Below are positions 29,106 to 32,596 of a DNA stretch of 32,596 bases, piece after piece. The translations under genes were made by a program, and so were the position numbers. The notes beneath the pieces were generated by a model. It saw only the letters and a program-made list of their open reading frames with translations, searched no databases and was not told where the DNA came from. Source of the DNA: Streptomyces graminilatus. GTDB lineage: Bacteria; Actinomycetota; Actinomycetes; Streptomycetales; Streptomycetaceae. The stretch is taken from contig NZ_LIQQ01000125.1 in NCBI RefSeq assembly GCF_001418565.1, forward strand, positions 1 through 32,596, in the 5' to 3' direction. Within the stretch, counting starts at the first letter, position 1. Each line of letters begins with the position of its first letter.

Positions 29106-30311
29106 GTGCCAGAGCTCAGGTGGCAGGTCGTGGCCGAGAGCCTCGAACGCAAGTGCGCGGCGCCGACGGACGAGCAGATCACCGTAGCTCGGGCGCTGGG
29201 CATCTCCCTGGAGCAGTCCACACCCGCGCTGGTCGTCGCCGCCGAGCTACGCGTCCTGTTGCGAACGCCTCTACAGCTCGCGCTCGCCGGGAACTTCGGC
29301 GACGACGAGTACGAGGTCCTCCTCGATCTGGCGGACCGCACCGACCTCACGGTTCCCGACATGGACAAGCTCGGGTGCCGGGAGGTGCTCAACGCCTGGC
29401 TGCGCGTCGCCCGTGACCGCGAGTCCGCCGCCGCCCTGCGTCGGCTGGAGCCCGCGGTCGATGACGTTGTTACCGCCCACGATCGGCGCAGGGGCCCGGA
29501 TCTGTACGGCGAGATTTCATCAGTCGGCGCTAACGGCCGGCTGCACTTCCGGGGCGGCCACGGACTCGGCGCTGCCCCGCACCGGGCCACCCGCATCACC
29601 CGCCCCGGCGAGGACGGATATCTCGATCAGCTCCGCCTGGCCCGCGAATACGCCGCTGCGATCCAGAGCAACCCAACCCGGATCACTCGAGCCCAAGAGG
29701 CGCAGCTGGACCGCTGGCGGATCAACTTTCCAGCGACCCCGGCGGCGGTCGAGGCGCTGCGCAACGCACTGGAGACAGCCGACGACGAGTCCGCGATGCA
29801 GCGGCTCCTGGAGAAGCATCCGGCGCTGCTGGCCGGTACCGTGGTGGGCACCCACGACACCTGGATCCGGCCCCAGGTCCAGCTCGGGAACCACTACATG
29901 GCCGACTTCATGATCGCCGGTCAGACCTCGCTCGGAGTTCGTTGGACGCTGGTCGAACTGGAGAGCCCCGTCAGCCGCATGACCAACCCGGGCAACAAGC
30001 GGGCGACAACCACCCTGCGACACGCGGTCGACCAGATCGAGGACTGGCGCAGGTGGCTGTCCACCAACCTGCACTACGCCCGCTCCGCGCGTGACGCCGA
30101 CGGACTGGGCCTGCCGGGTATCACGGCCGAGGTCCCCGGCTTGATCATCATGGCCCGCGAGACCTACGACGACGCAGCCACCGAAATCCGGGATCTGCAT
30201 GCCCGGCGCTCACACATCCAGGTACGCACCTACGACTGGCTGATGCGCATCAACGAGTCCCCCGACCCTCTGCGCCGAGACGCCCCCGACCAGCGACTTC
30301 GGCTCGCCTGA
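29106..30311 (+). CDS. sduA: Shedu-type antiphage nuclease (DUF4263)
   Basis: A 401-residue protein from the GTG at 29106, chosen for the strong AAGGAGG just before it (a GTG at 29067 would add 13 residues). The C-terminal half (about 225-340) matches the Shedu SduA / DUF4263 domain: LLEKHPALLAG, PQVQLGNHYMADFMIAG with Asp267, WTLVELESP with Glu284 and Glu286, and LRHAVDQIEDWRRWL. It is a PD-(D/E)xK-type nuclease fold in which the usual Lys of E-x-K is Glu286. Shedu proteins protect bacteria against phage by cutting DNA. The N-terminal part is a variable sensing region that I do not recognise. The gene is a single-gene unit between terminators, so it looks like an independent defence cargo of the element. 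No shared tail. Confidence 0.75.
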   Translation: MPELRWQVVAESLERKCAAPTDEQITVARALGISLEQSTPALVVAAELRVLLRTPLQLALAGNFGDDEYEVLLDLADRTDLTVPDMDKLGCREVLNAWLRVARDRESAAALRRLEPAVDDVVTAHDRRRGPDLYGEISSVGANGRLHFRGGHGLGAAPHRATRITRPGEDGYLDQLRLAREYAAAIQSNPTRITRAQEAQLDRWRINFPATPAAVEALRNALETADDESAMQRLLEKHPALLAGTVVGTHDTWIRPQVQLGNHYMADFMIAGQTSLGVRWTLVELESPVSRMTNPGNKRATTTLRHAVDQIEDWRRWLSTNLHYARSARDADGLGLPGITAEVPGLIIMARETYDDAATEIRDLHARRSHIQVRTYDWLMRINESPDPLRRDAPDQRLRLA

Positions 30312-30349
30312 AACCGGCCGTCACATCCGCCCCTCCGGCCTCACGAACA

Positions 30350-30385
30350 CGAAGGGCGGCCCAGGCGAAATGGAGCCTCCCTTCG
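30350..30385. terminator. Hairpin between convergent genes
   Basis: CGAAGGG (30350-30356) pairs with CCCTTCG (30379-30385), with an inner AGGC/GCCT pair. It lies between the convergent Shedu gene and the minus-strand gene ending at 30443, and may serve both strands. Confidence 0.5.
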
Positions 30386-30442
30386 GGTGAACAGGGCTGG
30401 CGGCAGCGGTGTTGCTGTGTCATCCGCCTGCATTACCCCTCG

Positions 30443-30847
30443 CTACTCCAAGTAGATGCCGGCGAAGGCGCCGTCGAAGCCGAGTGCGGCCAGGCCCTGC
30501 TCGACGCTGGGGTAGGTCGTCCCGTCCGGGATGGCGATCATGGCGTCGAAGTCGGCGCGGCTGATCTCGGGCTCAGGCCACTGGTTGCTGCAGCGGCAGC
30601 GGACCCAGACGTTGCGGCCGTGGTTGATGAGCAGCCAGTCGCGCCGGGCCCGGCAGGTCGAGCACATCACGGGGATCCCGCGCAGGGACAACTCCGGCGG
30701 GTGGCTGAGGCAGCGCGTCGCTCCGGGTCCGCTGGGCGGCTGCGTCTCGTACTGGAGTTGCAGCAGCGGATCGCTTCCGGCGGGGGCGGCGGGTAGGACG
30801 GGGGCCGGCTCTACGTGGTGATTGGTCGTTCTGAGCACGAGCGTCAT
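30443..30847 (-). CDS. Small Cys-rich putative zinc-binding protein
   Basis: A 134-residue frame from the ATG at 30847, but GGGAG directly abuts that ATG. A GTG three codons later (30838) has better spacing and is a likely true start. Residues about 62-88 have CSTCRARRDWLLINHG and RCRCSNQW, i.e. C-x-x-C and C-x-C pairs as in a zinc ribbon. The rest is an N-terminal Pro-rich stretch and a C-terminal helical end (SVEQGLAALGFDGAFAGIYLE). It lies downstream of the relaxase on the same strand, beyond a strong terminator. Function unknown. Confidence 0.6.
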   Translation of the reverse strand: MTLVLRTTNHHVEPAPVLPAAPAGSDPLLQLQYETQPPSGPGATRCLSHPPELSLRGIPVMCSTCRARRDWLLINHGRNVWVRCRCSNQWPEPEISRADFDAMIAIPDGTTYPSVEQGLAALGFDGAFAGIYLE

Positions 30848-30911
30848 CTCCCGGTCGGTCCTTCTCTGTTCATCCGTAACAGCCGGTGGAGCCGGTTGTC
30901 CAGGGGTTTCG

Positions 30912-30950
30912 AGCAGTCCGGCAGGCCGGTGGCGGGCCTGCCGGACTGCT
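30912..30950 (-). terminator. Strong terminator of the relaxase gene
   Basis: A perfect 16-bp stem (AGCAGTCCGGCAGGCC, 30912-30927, with 30935-30950) has a 7-nt loop. It begins 2 nt beyond the relaxase stop codon on the minus strand. It separates the relaxase unit from the small gene at 30443-30847. Confidence 0.8.
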
Positions 30951-30952
30951 GG

Positions 30953-32596
30953 TCAGCGGCGCGGCGGGCGGCTGCGCGGGTCCAGGGCGGCGGGCCGAGT
31001 CGCTGCCGGAGACGCGGTCCGAACGCCGGTCCGGTTGACCGCAGACTCGGCGCGGCTGGTGCCGGCCTGCGGGCGTCGAGCGGCTTCGCCCGGGTGCGCG
31101 GGGAGCTGGGCGAGACGGCGCAGTCGCCAGACCAGGACGTCGTTCATGTCCTCGGCCGTGTCGAGTTCACGCATGGCGATGGCCTCCTGCAGGAGGGCCT
31201 TCGGATCGTGGCCTGCCTGCTCGGCCTGAGCCAGAGTGGCGGCCAGGGCGTCGTTCTTCGTGTTCGTGTCGGCTCGGGTGCTGTTCTCGGGCAGGGCGGC
31301 GCGGATGGTGGTCTCGTAGGTGCGGCGCTGGGCTTTGGGTAGGGCTCGGCCTTGGTCGCGCAGGGCCTGCATGGGTGCGGCGGCGGCCTGGCGGTAGGCG
31401 GCGCGCAGGTGCTCGGCGGTCTGTCGGGAGGCTTCGGCCTGTTGGGCGTGACCGCGTGCGGAGTGCCAGCGTGCTGCGGCCAACGCCACCAGGACCAGGG
31501 TGGAGACGAGCATGGCGGTGGTGCCGCCGTCCTCTCCTCGGCCGAGCGCGCTGCCGGCCTGGATGATGCCTCGGGCCGCCGAGCGGATCGCCCGGGTGTC
31601 GGCGCGTTCGGCCCGGACGTGGCTGCGGGTGGCGCGTTCGAAGGAGCGAGCTGCGGCACCAAGTTCGGCGCGGGTGGCGGCCGGGGAGGTCTGGGCGACC
31701 GCGTCCAGGAGTTCGCCGACTCCGACGAGTTGGGCTGCGGCATCGTCGTCGTCGCTGTCCAGGCGGATCGCGGCGCGTTCGGCGATCCCGGTCGCGGTGC
31801 GTCGCCGCCGTGCGGGCGGCGACCAGTCCGACCGGCCGGTGGTGTCAGCTTCCGGCATCGTGATCGCGTCGGCGATTCCGTTGGCGAGGCGGCGCTGGAT
31901 CTTCGGATAGGAAAGGTCGGGGGCCAGGGTCGAGCCCGCGAACCAGACCGGTTCGCGGTCGCGGTTGCGGTCGCCGGGCAGGGCGACGGTGTAGCCGAGG
32001 ACGTCCCCGGAGGGGGCGTGCCGGAGCTGGACGCGCAGGCCCGCTTCGTGAAGGCGGGTGAAGAACTCGGCTTCGCTGGCGGCTCCGGCGACGGCCTGGC
32101 GGACGGCTTCGCGCAGTGTCTCGCGCGGTGTCTCGGGGCGGCCGGTGCGCTCGGCTTTGAAGCGCTCTGCGCTGGTGGGGGTCTTGGCTCCGGTGCCGTC
32201 GCCGGGGTTGAGCTGGCGCAGGTCCATTTCCTGTTCGATGCGGCGGCATTCGGCCTGGGCCTTCTTGAAGTCGTAGTTCATCCTCGGGCGGCGCAGGTCC
32301 CCTCGGACCATGGTGGCCAGGATGTGGATGTGGTCGTCCGCGTGGCGCACCGCGACCCAGCGGCAGCCGTCCGGGTCGCCGTCGGGGGCGAGATTGACGG
32401 CGTGGACCAGGCGGCGGGCGACGGTGTTCCACTCGGCGTCGGTCAGGGTGCGGTCGCCGGGGTCGGTGCGTACCGAGCAGTGCCAGACGTGCTCGGCCGG
32501 TGCCTTGGTACCGGCCTGCTTGACCCGCAGGTCCAAGGCTGCGGCGAGCCGGGCCAGCGTGACCTTGGGGTCGGGGTCGGGGCTGGTGTCGCGGCC
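30953..32596 (-). CDS. Relaxase/mobilization nuclease, 5' end outside window, with shared C-terminal tail
   Basis: At least 547 residues are in view; the frame runs off the right edge without its start, and the catalytic Tyr region is off-window. The three-His motif VRHADDHIHILAT is at 32324-32344 for HADDHIH, preceded by WHCSVR and GDPDGCRW, as in MobA/MOBP-type relaxases (PF03432-like). The relaxase nicks the transfer origin and leads the strand through the T4SS. A hydrophobic segment (TTAMLVSTLVLVALAAARW, about 31465-31530) could touch the membrane. The last 33 residues (RAESAVNRTG ... RSRPPRR) resemble the tail of the accessory proteins. Being the expected T4SS substrate, it links the tail to secretion. 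It is read toward the plus-strand genes. Confidence 0.85.
   Translation of the reverse strand, partial: GRDTSPDPDPKVTLARLAAALDLRVKQAGTKAPAEHVWHCSVRTDPGDRTLTDAEWNTVARRLVHAVNLAPDGDPDGCRWVAVRHADDHIHILATMVRGDLRRPRMNYDFKKAQAECRRIEQEMDLRQLNPGDGTGAKTPTSAERFKAERTGRPETPRETLREAVRQAVAGAASEAEFFTRLHEAGLRVQLRHAPSGDVLGYTVALPGDRNRDREPVWFAGSTLAPDLSYPKIQRRLANGIADAITMPEADTTGRSDWSPPARRRRTATGIAERAAIRLDSDDDDAAAQLVGVGELLDAVAQTSPAATRAELGAAARSFERATRSHVRAERADTRAIRSAARGIIQAGSALGRGEDGGTTAMLVSTLVLVALAAARWHSARGHAQQAEASRQTAEHLRAAYRQAAAAPMQALRDQGRALPKAQRRTYETTIRAALPENSTRADTNTKNDALAATLAQAEQAGHDPKALLQEAIAMRELDTAEDMNDVLVWRLRRLAQLPAHPGEAARRPQAGTSRAESAVNRTGVRTASPAATRPAALDPRSRPPRR

Noticed and set aside
1..32596. CRISPR arrays, tRNA or rRNA genes, insertion sequences, integrase and attachment sites
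   Set aside because: I saw no regular direct repeats with spacers, no tRNA-like sequence, no transposase or recombinase motifs, and no paired att-like sequences in this window.

Overview
The window is high-GC DNA (GC strongly favoured at third codon positions, many GTG starts) of actinomycete type, most likely Streptomyces or a close relative. It looks like part of a conjugative plasmid or integrative conjugative element using a relaxase/type IV secretion (T4SS) mechanism rather than the FtsK-like TraB route. No integrase, replication initiator, tRNA or CRISPR array is visible, so the ends of the element lie outside. No stretch longer than 300 bases lacks a gene; the longest gaps (26634-26854 and 28878-29105) are described below.

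Layout: 96-3654 holds T4SS core genes: a PrgI-like membrane protein of the SCO6880 family, a small unknown and a VirB4-like ATPase. From 3651 to 12944 a dense same-strand block of accessory genes is inserted before the coupling protein (VirD4/TraG-like, 13050-14837). This block includes two relaxase-like proteins without the metal-binding histidines, an MFS transporter and an ATP-grasp ligase. After the coupling protein come a PAPS-reductase-like protein, a protein made of two DnaB N-terminal domains, a cytosine-methyltransferase pseudogene with three frameshifts, a DUF4913 protein, a RelE/ParE-like protein, a double winged-helix (HxlR-like) protein, two long DUF317 proteins and further unknowns (to 26356). 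From 26361 to 28877 are small, separately expressed genes separated by hairpin terminators, including a short DUF317 protein and an excisionase-like helix-turn-helix protein. A Shedu-type defence nuclease (29106-30311) and, on the minus strand, a Cys-rich small protein and the true relaxase (cut by the right edge) end the window.

Main observation: fifteen otherwise unrelated accessory proteins and the true relaxase share one C-terminal tail of about 33-44 residues. It has a short motif R-x(1-3)-A-A-[LR]-x-R-[ST], then a disordered Ala/Pro/Ser-rich stretch, then a basic end, usually R-x-R. T4SS core parts, the MFS protein, the ATP-grasp enzyme and Shedu lack it. Because relaxases are the canonical T4SS substrates and T4SS signals are commonly C-terminal and basic, I infer that this is a translocation signal. 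The element would then deliver a set of proteins (toxin-like, regulator-like, replication-factor-like, DUF317 and degenerate-relaxase proteins) into the recipient with its DNA. This is inference from sequence only.

Two repeated regulatory-looking elements mark the operon: a leader with its own ribosome binding site and start codon exactly 65 nt before the start codon of three major genes (96, 13050, 19195), and a 36-nt intergenic repeat at 4917, 8183 and 19062.
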